Origin: Paraburkholderia saeva
GTDB lineage: Bacteria > Pseudomonadota > Gammaproteobacteria > Burkholderiales > Burkholderiaceae
NCBI RefSeq assembly: GCF_907164555.1
Contig: NZ_CAJQZC010000001.1
Coordinates: 434,001-498,000 of the forward strand
Length of the DNA stretch: 64,000 nucleotides
Direction: 5' to 3'
Shown: in pieces, positions 26,717-35,470 of the stretch
Layout: each line of letters begins with the position of its first letter
Position numbering within the stretch: position 1 is the stretch's first letter
The notes under the pieces: generated by a model
Databases searched by the model: none
Told to the model about the DNA's origin: nothing
The model's input: only the letters and a program-made list of their open reading frames with translations
Position numbers and translations under genes: made by a program

Positions 26717-28399
26717 ATGATTGGTGAATTGCTCAAGGCTCAACCCGAGATCGCCTTGTTTGCGAGTCTCGCGCTTGGATACTTCATTGGCTCGTTCAAG
26801 CTCGGGCCGATCCAGCTGGGCGGTGTGTGCGGCACATTGATCGTGTCGTTGCTGCTCGGTCAGACGGGTGCCCGCATTGCTCCGGATCTGAAAAACATCG
26901 CGTTCGCACTCTTCATCTTCGCGCTCGGTTTTACCGGCGGCCCGCAGTTCTTCGCCAATATCGGGCGGGGCTGGCGGTATGGATTGCTGTCGGTGGTCGA
27001 AATCGTCTCCGTGGTGGTGCTGATCATGATCGCGGTCGTGCTGCTCGGACTCGATCCGGGCACGGCTTCCGGCCTGCTCGCGGGTGCGGCGACGGAATCC
27101 GCGGTGATCGGCACGGCCTCGGAAGCCATCTCGAAACTGGGTCTCGGCGACGCGGAAACGACGCGTCTGCAGGCCAATATCGTGACCGCGTACAGCGTCA
27201 GCTACCTGTTTGGCCTGATCACCATCGTGCTCTTCACCAGCCAGTTCGCGCCGCTTCTGCTGCGCGTCAACCTGCGCGAGGAGGCCGAGCGCGTGTGGCG
27301 CAAGCTCGGCGGCAGCGGCGCGCTCGACGAAGGCCAGCGGCTCGCCGCGCCGCCGCTCGTCGGCCGGGCATTCAAGGTGGTCGGTGCGGCGGGCGTTACG
27401 GTCGGCGCGCTCGAGTTGCAGTACGGCGGCAACCTGACTGTCGAGCAGGTGGAACGCGGCGGCGCCACGCTGCCGCTCGAGCCGCAGCTGACGCTCGCAG
27501 CCGGCGATCTCGTGCTGGTGGTCGGCCGGCGCGCGGCGCTCGTCGAAGCGTCGCCCCATATCGGCGACGAAGTCGGCGGCGAACAGGTCGGCCCGGTGAT
27601 GGGCGAGCGCGTCGATGTCGTGCTGACATTGCGCGAGGCGCACGGCCTGACGATTTCGCAGATACGGGAGCGGGCGAGCCCGGAAGAAGGGCGCGGCGTC
27701 TATATCGCCGCCGTCACGCGGCTCGAAACGACGGTGCCCGCGTTGCCGAACACGGAGCTGAATCGCGGCGACGTGCTGACGCTGGTCGGCACGAAGACGG
27801 ATGTTGCACGAGGCGCGAAGCGGCTCGGCTACGTCCTCGTGGCGACGCAGAAGACCGACTTCGTCTATCTCGGCCTCGGCGTGCTCGTGGGGATGGCGAT
27901 CGGGCATCTGGGCGGCCGGATCGGCGGCGTGTCGATCGCGCTTGGCACCGGCGGCGGATGCCTGCTGTCCGGCCTGCTGTTCGGCTGGATCCGTTCGCAC
28001 TATCCGCTGGTCGGCTCGCTGCCCTCGGCCGCCGCGCAGATTCTCAAGGACTTTGGCCTCGCGACGTTCATCGCCGCGGTCGGCCTGTCGGCCGGGCCCG
28101 ACGCGATCCGGCTCGTCCATCAGTACGGGATTGCGCTGCCGGTTGCCGGCATTCTGATGGTGCTGATTCCCGGGCTGCTTTCGCTGTGGATCGGGCGCGT
28201 CTTCCTCAAACTCGAAACACCGATGCTGCTCGGCGCGATCGCGGGCCAGCAATGCAGCACGCCCGCGATCAGCGCGCTCGTCGGCGTGACCGGCAATTCG
28301 ACGCCGGTAATCGGCTACACGATCACCTATGCTTTGTCGAACATCCTGCTGCCGCTGCTCGGACCGCTCGTCGTCGGGCTGTCGGGCAAGTTCGGCTGA
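26717..28399 (+). CDS. aspT: Aspartate:alanine antiporter family protein (first copy)
   Basis: A 560-residue inner-membrane protein of the AspT/AAEx family, which exchanges aspartate for alanine. It has an N-terminal block of about five helices with the conserved AATESAVIGTASEAI region, a central hydrophilic domain (about residues 190-370) with two TrkA-C-like repeats, and a second block of helices with LGTGGGCLLSGLLFGW and GAIAGQQCSTPAISAL. The duplicated halves fit the family. A related copy follows 196 bases later, then aspartate 4-decarboxylase. The two copies differ widely in sequence and so may not have the same substrate. Confidence 0.88.
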   Translation: MIGELLKAQPEIALFASLALGYFIGSFKLGPIQLGGVCGTLIVSLLLGQTGARIAPDLKNIAFALFIFALGFTGGPQFFANIGRGWRYGLLSVVEIVSVVVLIMIAVVLLGLDPGTASGLLAGAATESAVIGTASEAISKLGLGDAETTRLQANIVTAYSVSYLFGLITIVLFTSQFAPLLLRVNLREEAERVWRKLGGSGALDEGQRLAAPPLVGRAFKVVGAAGVTVGALELQYGGNLTVEQVERGGATLPLEPQLTLAAGDLVLVVGRRAALVEASPHIGDEVGGEQVGPVMGERVDVVLTLREAHGLTISQIRERASPEEGRGVYIAAVTRLETTVPALPNTELNRGDVLTLVGTKTDVARGAKRLGYVLVATQKTDFVYLGLGVLVGMAIGHLGGRIGGVSIALGTGGGCLLSGLLFGWIRSHYPLVGSLPSAAAQILKDFGLATFIAAVGLSAGPDAIRLVHQYGIALPVAGILMVLIPGLLSLWIGRVFLKLETPMLLGAIAGQQCSTPAISALVGVTGNSTPVIGYTITYALSNILLPLLGPLVVGLSGKFG

Positions 28400-28595
28400 G
28401 GCGGCTACCTGCTTCCGTCCGGTACGCCGGCAGGCACGCCGCAAGGAAAGTTTCACGCAATATGCATCACCGGCATCGCGCAGAGCAAAGGCGCCGCGAG
28501 GCGCCGGCAGCGGGACAGAGACGCGGCAGCCAGCGCGCGGAGCAAGGGGACCAGTAACGTCAGGCAATAACGGGACTAACTAACCTGAGGACACG

Positions 28596-30281
28596 ATGGA
28601 CTGGCTACATCACATCTTTCAAAAGTCACCTGAAATCGCGTTGTTTCTTTCATTGGCGGCCGGTTACCTGATTGGCCAGATCAAGTTCGGTAAGTTCCAG
28701 CTCGGGGGCGTCGGCGGTTCGCTGCTGGCGGCGGTCGTGATCAGCCAGGCCGGTGTCACGATCGACAACGGCGTGAAGTCGGTGATGTTCGCCGTCTTCA
28801 TCTATGCGGTCGGCTACGACTCGGGTCCGCAGTTCTTCAACTCGCTCAACCGCAAGACCCTGCGTGAGATCGCGATGGCGCTGTTTCTCGCGGTGTCGGC
28901 GCTCGTCACGGTCGTCGTCTGCGCGAAGATCTTCGGTTTGAACAAGGGGCTGGCCGCCGGGCTTGCGGGCGGCGCGCTCACGCAGTCGGCGATCATCGGC
29001 ACGGCCGGCGATGCGATCGCGCGTCTCGGGCTGCCGGCCGACGAGGTGAAATCGTTGCAGTCGGATGTGGCGATTGCCTATGCTGTGACTTATGTATTTG
29101 GCTCGCTCGGGGCGATCATCGTCTGCGTGAACATTCTGCCGAAGTTCATGGGCCAGAGCCTGCGCGACGCGTCGATCGATGCGGAAAAGGCGCTCGCGGG
29201 CGACACGGTTGTGCGTGGGCCAGGGCAGCTTTCGGCGTTGCCCGAGCTGGTTGGACGCGCGTATCGCGTCGGGCCGGCGGCGGGCAGGCAGATCGCCGAA
29301 CTCGAGCTGAGCCAGAACGACACGATCACGATCGAACGCATCCGGCGCGCGGGCAAGGCGATCGAGCCGCGGCCCGACATCGTGCTGCAGAAGGACGATT
29401 TCGTGCTGATCGTCGGGCGCCGGGAAGGCATGGTCGACATCGCGCCGCTGATCGGCACCGAGGTTGCCGATGCCGACGGCATGAGCCTCGTGATGCAGAC
29501 GCGTCAGGGCGTGTTCACGCGTAAGGGCATGAATCACACGACGATCGCCGCCGTACGCACGACCGTCGATCGCGACATGCGTCATGGCGTGTTCGTCGAG
29601 GGCGCGACGCGTGCCGGCCAGCCGCTGCCGATCCTGCCGGAGACGAAGCTGGAACACGGCGACGTCATCACGTTCTACGGTTCGCCGAAGGACACCAAAC
29701 GCGCCGTCGACGCAGCCGGCTACGAGCTGCCCTACAGCATCAAGACCGACTTCATCTATATGGGTGTCGGTCTGGTGCTGGGTCTGCTGATCGGCCTGAT
29801 CGTGGTGCGGATGGGCGGCATTCCGCTCACGCTCGGTTCGGGCGGCGGGTGCCTGCTGGCCGGGCTGCTGTTCGGCTGGATGCGTGGCAAGCATCCCATG
29901 TATGGCGTGATGCCTTCTGCGGCATCGCGCCTGCTGCAGGACTTCGGGCTTGCCGCGTTCGTGGCGGTCGTCGGCCTGAATTCCGGGTTGCAGGCGGTGG
30001 TGACGGTCAAGCAGAGCGGCATGACGATCTTCCTGCTCGGCGTGTTCGTCACGCTGTTCCCGCTGTTGTTGACGATGCTCTTTGGTCGGTATGTGCTTCG
30101 CTATAACAATGCCGCGCTCCTTGCCGGCGCGCTGTCCGGATCGCGCAGTGCGAATCCGGCGTTCGGCGGCGTCCTCGACAAGGCAGAAAGCGCGGTCCCC
30201 ACCGTGCCGTTCGCGATCACGTATGCGATTGCGAACGTGTTGCTGACGTTGCTTGGGCCGCTCGTCGTCGGGCTTGTCTAG
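28596..30281 (+). CDS. aspT: Aspartate:alanine antiporter family protein (second copy)
   Basis: A 561-residue AspT-family protein with the same layout as the first copy: N-terminal helices with GGALTQSAIIGTAGDAI, a central pair of TrkA-C-like domains (about residues 190-375), and C-terminal helices with LGSGGGCLLAGLLFGWMRG and AGALSGSRSANPAFGG. Where copy one has QQCSTPAISA this one has SRSANPAFGG, a difference in the region expected to line the transport path. The decarboxylase gene begins 159 bases downstream. The ATG follows a TGAGGACACG ribosome region. Confidence 0.88.
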   Translation: MDWLHHIFQKSPEIALFLSLAAGYLIGQIKFGKFQLGGVGGSLLAAVVISQAGVTIDNGVKSVMFAVFIYAVGYDSGPQFFNSLNRKTLREIAMALFLAVSALVTVVVCAKIFGLNKGLAAGLAGGALTQSAIIGTAGDAIARLGLPADEVKSLQSDVAIAYAVTYVFGSLGAIIVCVNILPKFMGQSLRDASIDAEKALAGDTVVRGPGQLSALPELVGRAYRVGPAAGRQIAELELSQNDTITIERIRRAGKAIEPRPDIVLQKDDFVLIVGRREGMVDIAPLIGTEVADADGMSLVMQTRQGVFTRKGMNHTTIAAVRTTVDRDMRHGVFVEGATRAGQPLPILPETKLEHGDVITFYGSPKDTKRAVDAAGYELPYSIKTDFIYMGVGLVLGLLIGLIVVRMGGIPLTLGSGGGCLLAGLLFGWMRGKHPMYGVMPSAASRLLQDFGLAAFVAVVGLNSGLQAVVTVKQSGMTIFLLGVFVTLFPLLLTMLFGRYVLRYNNAALLAGALSGSRSANPAFGGVLDKAESAVPTVPFAITYAIANVLLTLLGPLVVGLV

Positions 30282-30440
30282 CGGCTTTTCGAGAATGTTG
30301 ATGGATGCATTGATACCACGACGAACCTGAATCCGGATGAGATGCACGACGGTACTCAGCTTCGTCTTCTGTCTCGCGCCGGGGGCGCCCGAAACTGCGC
30401 AAGCCCGGTGATTTACATCTGGTCCAACGGAGAACGCATC

Positions 30441-32099
30441 ATGGCAAAAGGAAAAAGCGGCAATGGCGACAAGGACAAGGCCGGTCTCGCCGCACTCAGC
30501 CCGTTCGAGCTGAAGGATGAACTGATCAAGGCCGCGGGCGGCGGCGCGGTCGCGCGCCCGGCCAATGCGTCGATGCTCAACGCCGGGCGCGGCAACCCGA
30601 ACTTTCTTGCGACGATTCCGCGCCATGGCTTCTGGCAGCTGGGTCTCTTCGCGATGCGCGAGTCGGAGCGCTCGTTCGCGTACATGCCGGAAGGCGTCGG
30701 CGGCTTTCCGAAGCGGGAGGGGCTGACCGAGCGCTTCGAGCTCTTCGTGCGTGAGAACAAGGGCGTGCCGGGCATTTCGTTTCTGGCGGGCGCCGTGTCG
30801 TATGTGCGCGACCAGCTCGGCCTGAGCGCGGGCGACTTCCTGTACGAAATGTGCGAAGGCATTCTCGCGTCGAACTATCCGGTGCCCGACCGGATGCTGA
30901 AGCTGTCGGAACTCATCGTCGGGCAGTATCTGCGCCGCGAGATGATCGGCGAGCATCCGTTCGTGGGCGAATTCGATGTCTTCGCGGTGGAAGGCGGCAC
31001 CGCCGCGATGACGTACATCTTCAACACGATGCGCGAGAACCACCTGATCAAGCCCGGCGACACGATTGCGCTGGGCATGCCGATCTTTACGCCGTACATC
31101 GAGATTCCGCGGCTGAACGATTACCAGCTGAACGTGGTGAATCTGAATGCGGCCGTCGAGAACAACTGGCAGTACTCGAAGAAGGAGCTCGACAAGCTGC
31201 GCGATCCGAAGGTGAAGGCGTTCTTCCTCGTGAATCCGAGCAACCCGCCTTCGGTGCGGATCAACGATGAAAGCCTCGAATATATCGCCGAGATCGTCAA
31301 GGAACGCCCGGACCTGATCCTGCTGACCGACGATGTGTACGGCACGTTCGCCGACAATTTCGTTTCGCTGTTTGCGCTCGCGCCGAAGAACACGATTCTC
31401 GTGTACTCGTACTCGAAGTACTTTGGCGCAACCGGCTGGCGGCTCGGCACGATCGCGACGCACCGCGACAACGTGCTCGACCGGCTGATCGGCGAACTGC
31501 CGAAGGAAGCGAAGAAGGAACTGCATCATCGTTACGAGTCGATCACGACGGAGCCGGACAAGCTGAAGTTCATCGACCGGCTGGTTGCCGACAGCCGCAC
31601 GGTGGCGCTGAATCACACGGCGGGGTTGTCGACGCCGCAGCAGGTGCAGATGGTGCTGTTCTCGCTGTTCTCGCTGATGGATACGCCCGATGCGTACAAG
31701 AACGCGCTGAAGCGGCTGATTCGCAGCCGGAAGAAGGCGCTCTTCGAAGAGATCGGTTTGACGTTCCCCGACGATGACGAGAATCAGGTCGATTACTACA
31801 CGATTCTCGATATGGAGTATCTCGGCGAGCGGGCGTTCGGGCGGGAGTTCGTCGACTGGCTGCTCAAGAATACTGAACCGCAGGAGTTGCTGTTCCGGCT
31901 CGCCGCCGATGCGCGCGTTGTGTTGTTGCCCGGGCTCGGGTTTGGGACCGCGCATCCTTCCGGGCGCGTTTCCCTCGCTAACCTCAATGAATCCGATTAT
32001 CGGGCGATTGGACGTGCCGTCCGGAAGCTTATCGAAGAGTATGTCGAGCGGTTTAATTCGGCTACCGGGAAGAAGCTCGACAAGAGCAAGGTTAAGTGA
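30441..32099 (+). CDS. aspD: Bifunctional aspartate transaminase / aspartate 4-decarboxylase
   Basis: PLP enzyme that removes the beta-carboxyl of aspartate to give alanine and CO2, consuming a proton. The 552-residue protein has the fold type I aminotransferase core and the extra N-terminal segment of this family; the PLP lysine is at about residue 326 in VYSYSKYFGATGWRLG, and AVEGGTAAM and NPSNPPS are cofactor-binding segments. Together with AspT it completes the electrogenic aspartate/alanine cycle. GGAGAACGC precedes the ATG; the frame runs upstream to 30342 without support. Confidence 0.94.
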   Translation: MAKGKSGNGDKDKAGLAALSPFELKDELIKAAGGGAVARPANASMLNAGRGNPNFLATIPRHGFWQLGLFAMRESERSFAYMPEGVGGFPKREGLTERFELFVRENKGVPGISFLAGAVSYVRDQLGLSAGDFLYEMCEGILASNYPVPDRMLKLSELIVGQYLRREMIGEHPFVGEFDVFAVEGGTAAMTYIFNTMRENHLIKPGDTIALGMPIFTPYIEIPRLNDYQLNVVNLNAAVENNWQYSKKELDKLRDPKVKAFFLVNPSNPPSVRINDESLEYIAEIVKERPDLILLTDDVYGTFADNFVSLFALAPKNTILVYSYSKYFGATGWRLGTIATHRDNVLDRLIGELPKEAKKELHHRYESITTEPDKLKFIDRLVADSRTVALNHTAGLSTPQQVQMVLFSLFSLMDTPDAYKNALKRLIRSRKKALFEEIGLTFPDDDENQVDYYTILDMEYLGERAFGREFVDWLLKNTEPQELLFRLAADARVVLLPGLGFGTAHPSGRVSLANLNESDYRAIGRAVRKLIEEYVERFNSATGKKLDKSKVK

Positions 32100-32569
32100 G
32101 GGTTTTCTTGGCCTTTCCTTGATTTCGTGTCGGTGTATTAGTGTCGCCCCTGTGCGGGGCGGCACTTACTTTTCTTTGTCCCCCAAGGGGACTTCCTTCG
32201 GGGCGTCTTGCCAAAGAAAAGTAAGCAAAAGAAAGGCGCTTCGATAACTCGTCCTTTCCCAGTGTGTCATCTTCGGGGAATGGCAACCCGTGAGATGGCG
32301 CCCTCGCTTTTCCCGTCGCGCTGGTCCGCGCGCGATCTGTTCCCCCGCACAGTTCCCCCTGTGGTACAGCAGTCATTCAACCGGCTTGGCGCTCGCGCCT
32401 CGCCGTGCGGTCCCGTTCGGGTGGTCTCTCTCGTTGCTTTTGGGGCATCGTCTGGCTGCTACAAAACCAACGAACCTCTTGCGTAAAGCACCATTCCGGT
32501 GAATGATCAAAAACCCGTCGCAGCACTAACCGCACAGCAGCCAGCTTCAGCTGAACGCCAGAGAACAGA
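32100..32569. other. 470-bp intergenic region between aspD and the aminotransferase gene
   Basis: Its first part is occupied by a structured repeat (32141-32225). The rest, up to about 32510, reads like the degenerate remainder of the same kind of element and has no gene with a supported start. Confidence 0.55.
32141..32225. repeat. Burkholderia-type extragenic repeat with nested hairpins
   Basis: A small hairpin CGCCCC-TGTGC-GGGGCG (32145-32161) is followed by a perfect 14-bp inverted repeat, CTTACTTTTCTTTG at 32165-32178 and CAAAGAAAAGTAAG at 32212-32225, with a structured loop containing CCCCAAGGGG. From memory, sequences of this kind are scattered between genes in Burkholderia-group chromosomes. 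The copy number in this genome cannot be seen from one window. Confidence 0.65.
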
Positions 32570-33793
32570 ATGTCGACCCTCATCCCTTGCCCCACCGTCG
32601 AATCCCTCGACGCAATCCTCCCCGAAGAACCCCTCCTGATGATGGGCGCCGGCCCAGTCCCCATTCCGGCCGCCGTCGCCAAGGCGAATACGATCGTCAT
32701 CAACCATCTCGGCGCAACCATGGTCAAGGTCATCGGCCAGGTCAAGACCATGGCCCGCTATGTCTTCCAGACCAACTCGAAATGGGTGCTGGGCGTCGCA
32801 GGCCCAGGATCGGCCGCAATGGAAATGGCCATCTCCAACCTCGCCTGGAACGGCACCCGCGTACTTGCCATCAAGAACGGCTTCTTCAGCGAGCGGATGG
32901 CAGAAATGGGGCGCCGTGTCGGTGCCAACGTCTCCATGCTCGATGTCCCCGACGGTGAAGTCGCCAGCCTCGAACAGGTCGCAGACGCCATGCGCCGCGA
33001 ACGCCCGGAAATCGTCACGATCGTCCAGGGCGAAACGTCCAACACGGTCTGGAATCATCACCTCAAAGACATCGCCGCACTCGCGAAAGCGGCCGGCGCG
33101 CTCGTCATCGTCGATGCGGTCTGTACGCTCAGCACCATGCCGCTCGAAATGGACGCGTGGGGCATCGATGCCGTCATCACGGGCGGCCAGAAAGGCCTTT
33201 CGTCGATTCCCGGTGTGTCGCTGATCGCGTTTTCGGACGCGGCATGGGCGCGTGTCAAAGGTCGCACCCAGTCGAACGCGCACTGGTGTCTCGACGCGTC
33301 GCTCGCCGAAAACTTCTGGCATAACGCGGGCTATCACTACACGGCCCCGGTCTCGGGCGTGCTCGCGCTTCATGAGGCGCTCCGGCTCGTCTGCGCGGAA
33401 ACGCTCGAAAAGCGCTTCGCGCGTCACCTGAAATGCTCAGTCGCGCTGCAGGAAGGCGTCACGTCGATGGGCCTCAAGCTCTATGCGCCACCAGCCTGCC
33501 GTCTGAATTCGGTCGTCGGTATCGAAGTACCCAGCGGCCTGAACCCAGGTGACATCTGCGGTCACATCTCGCGCCAGCATCAGGTCGAAATCTCCGGCTC
33601 GTTCGGCCTGCCGATCGTGCGCATCGGGCAAATGGGCGAGCAGTGCCGCGAACACAATCTGTTCCGTACGCTGCACGCGCTCGGCCGCACGATGGTCGAT
33701 CTCGGTGTCGCCATCGATCTGCCAGCAGGTGTCGCCGCCCTGGAAAAGTCGCTGTCGAACGGATCGCGTATCGCGGCCCGCGCCGCGGCGTAA
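32570..33793 (+). CDS. Class V aminotransferase, (S)-ureidoglycine-glyoxylate or alanine-glyoxylate type
   Basis: PLP-dependent aminotransferase of 407 residues in the AGT/PucG group. The PLP lysine is at about residue 208 in VITGGQKGLSSIPG, with AGPGSAAMEMAISNL and ETSNTVWNHH as cofactor and substrate segments. The xanthine dehydrogenase operon 1.7 kb downstream makes the ureidoglycine-glyoxylate reaction of purine breakdown plausible, while alanine:glyoxylate would suit the preceding alanine-producing aspD. The sequence alone does not settle this. A strong terminator follows. Confidence 0.82.
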   Translation: MSTLIPCPTVESLDAILPEEPLLMMGAGPVPIPAAVAKANTIVINHLGATMVKVIGQVKTMARYVFQTNSKWVLGVAGPGSAAMEMAISNLAWNGTRVLAIKNGFFSERMAEMGRRVGANVSMLDVPDGEVASLEQVADAMRRERPEIVTIVQGETSNTVWNHHLKDIAALAKAAGALVIVDAVCTLSTMPLEMDAWGIDAVITGGQKGLSSIPGVSLIAFSDAAWARVKGRTQSNAHWCLDASLAENFWHNAGYHYTAPVSGVLALHEALRLVCAETLEKRFARHLKCSVALQEGVTSMGLKLYAPPACRLNSVVGIEVPSGLNPGDICGHISRQHQVEISGSFGLPIVRIGQMGEQCREHNLFRTLHALGRTMVDLGVAIDLPAGVAALEKSLSNGSRIAARAAA

Positions 33794-33797
33794 ACGC

Positions 33798-33837
33798 AAA
33801 AGAGCCCGCAGCTGATGTACTCAGCCGCGGGCTCTTT
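33798..33837 (+). terminator. Rho-independent terminator after the aminotransferase gene
   Basis: AGAGCCCGCAGCTGA (33801-33815), loop TGTAC, and TCAGCCGCGGGCTCT (33821-33835) pair with one mismatch, flanked by A and T runs. It lies between convergent genes and may act both ways. Confidence 0.85.
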
Positions 33838-33871
33838 GTGTCCGTCGCGCGATGTCGACGCCAGCGTGGAT

Positions 33872-35083
33872 CTATAGCGCGGCCGGTGCGCCCGAAATGC
33901 GCGTGTGCCGCAGATACAGCATCATCGAAAGCGCAACTGCCGCAGCCGAAGCAATCGCCGCAAACAGAAACACCGACGCGTACCCAAACTCGCCCGCGAT
34001 ATAGCCCGCAAGCGGCCCGGTTATCCCCAGCGACAGATCCAGAAACACCGAATACGCGGAAAGCGCCGCACCGCGGCTTGCCGGCGGCACGAGTGCGACC
34101 GCCTCGACACCCAGCGCCGGAAACACAAGCGCGAAGCCGAAGCCGGTGAGCGCGGCGCCGGCCAGCGCGAAATGCGGCTCGGGCGCGAGCCACAGCATCA
34201 GCAGACCGGCACACTCGAACGCGAACGACACAATCGCCACGCGAAAACCACCGTACGTGCGGATCGTGTTCGCAAACAGCAGACGCGAGCCGACGAAGAG
34301 CGTGCCAAACACGGTCAGCGAAAGCGCCGCGTTCGGCCAGTGGCGTGCCGCGTAAAAGAGCGTGATGAACGTGGCAATCGAACCAAAACCGGCCGACCCC
34401 AGCGCGAGCCCGAGTCCGTGCGGCAACACGCGCGTGAACACGCTGCGATACGACATGCGCTCGCCATGCACGACCGGCACCGGCGCGATCGGCCGGGCAA
34501 GGTAGAAGCCGAGCGCCGCCAGCGCGACCACGACAAACCCGAGCGCTTCGAATCCGACCGCATGCACGATCGCCACGCCAAGCGGCGCGCCAATGGCGAG
34601 CGCGCCATAAGTCGCAATGCCGTTCCACGAAATCACGCGCGCGTTGTTCGCCGTGCCGACACGTCCGATGCCCCACAGGATCGCGCCCGTGCCGCACAGG
34701 CTTTCGCCGCACCCCAGCACGAGACGGCTGATCACGAGCAGGCCGAGGCTGAGCGCCGGCCAGCGGCCGCACAGCACCGCCGCGAGCAGCAGCACGCCGC
34801 TCACGCCGCAACCAATCAGGCCGAAAGTGACGGTCTTCTTCGGGCCGAGCGTATCGGCAGAACGACCGGCAAGCGGCCGCGAGGCGAGCGTCGCGAAGTA
34901 CTGCACGCTGATCGCCAGACCCGCGAGGATCGCGCTGTACCCGAGGTCGTCATGGACATAACCCGGCAGCACGGCAAGCGGAATGCCGATCGTCAGGTAG
35001 CAAAGAAACGTAAAAAAGACGACCGGAATGATCTGGAGCGTGGTCGCAAATTCACTGCGGGATGAGGCAGAGTCGGCGGACAT
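33872..35083 (-). CDS. MFS transporter (YfcJ/YhhS-like)
   Basis: A 403-residue membrane protein with about twelve helices, starting [29 protein letters not shown] in two runs. The conserved loop is [19 protein letters not shown], near residues 68-86, and [17 protein letters not shown] marks the YfcJ/YhhS group of predicted arabinose or drug exporters. The substrate is unknown. It is divergent from xdhA, and its stop lies 34 bases beyond the terminator shared with the aminotransferase gene. Confidence 0.82.
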   Translation of the reverse strand: MSADSASSRSEFATTLQIIPVVFFTFLCYLTIGIPLAVLPGYVHDDLGYSAILAGLAISVQYFATLASRPLAGRSADTLGPKKTVTFGLIGCGVSGVLLLAAVLCGRWPALSLGLLVISRLVLGCGESLCGTGAILWGIGRVGTANNARVISWNGIATYGALAIGAPLGVAIVHAVGFEALGFVVVALAALGFYLARPIAPVPVVHGERMSYRSVFTRVLPHGLGLALGSAGFGSIATFITLFYAARHWPNAALSLTVFGTLFVGSRLLFANTIRTYGGFRVAIVSFAFECAGLLMLWLAPEPHFALAGAALTGFGFALVFPALGVEAVALVPPASRGAALSAYSVFLDLSLGITGPLAGYIAGEFGYASVFLFAAIASAAAVALSMMLYLRHTRISGAPAAL

Positions 35084-35470
35084 GGGGAAAACGATACTTG
35101 AAAACGGCAGGAAGCCGTGATTTTCCCATGGAATGGAATGTTCTGCAGGATTTGCTTAATATTTTCCGGCATTGGAAAACGGTGTCGAATGAAAAAAGAT
35201 CGAATCAGGTAACCAGTTTTTATCCCTATTCGCGGCTAAGGCAGGCCAGAGCACGCGAAGGCAACTCCAGCAAGACGGCATAAACTGGAAAAATACGGCA
35301 TAACAGACAAGCCAATATAAGCACCCGCGGTAAATCCCTGAGTGATTTATCGCCGCAACGATATGTCCCGCATGCGATTGCCGCTATGGGTTGTGAATAT
35401 TGATGATGTTAGTTTTCGAGACATCAACTGCACGACCGTCCCCACGGGCGCAGAGAAACAGGAAAGAGAC
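35084..35470. other. 387-bp promoter region between MFS and xdhA
   Basis: Relatively A/T-rich, with no supported gene. ACGGCATAA occurs twice in direct repeat, at 35275-35283 and 35295-35303, exactly 20 bases apart. This spacing could serve a regulator of xdhABC, but no known consensus is recognised. Confidence 0.45.

Noticed and set aside
26672..28567. 631-codon minus-strand frame opposite the first aspT
   Set aside because: Antisense artefact with Arg/Gln/Asp-rich low-information sequence.
28650..32165. 1171-codon open reading frame on the minus strand opposite the second aspT and aspD
   Set aside because: It lies entirely opposite two recognisable genes, its protein is Arg/His/Gln-rich without any domain, and long antisense frames are expected in GC-rich genes with few stop codons in that phase.
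32226..32510. Short gene in the second half of the repeat region
   Set aside because: The frames lack ribosome sites and look like part of a degenerate repeat element.
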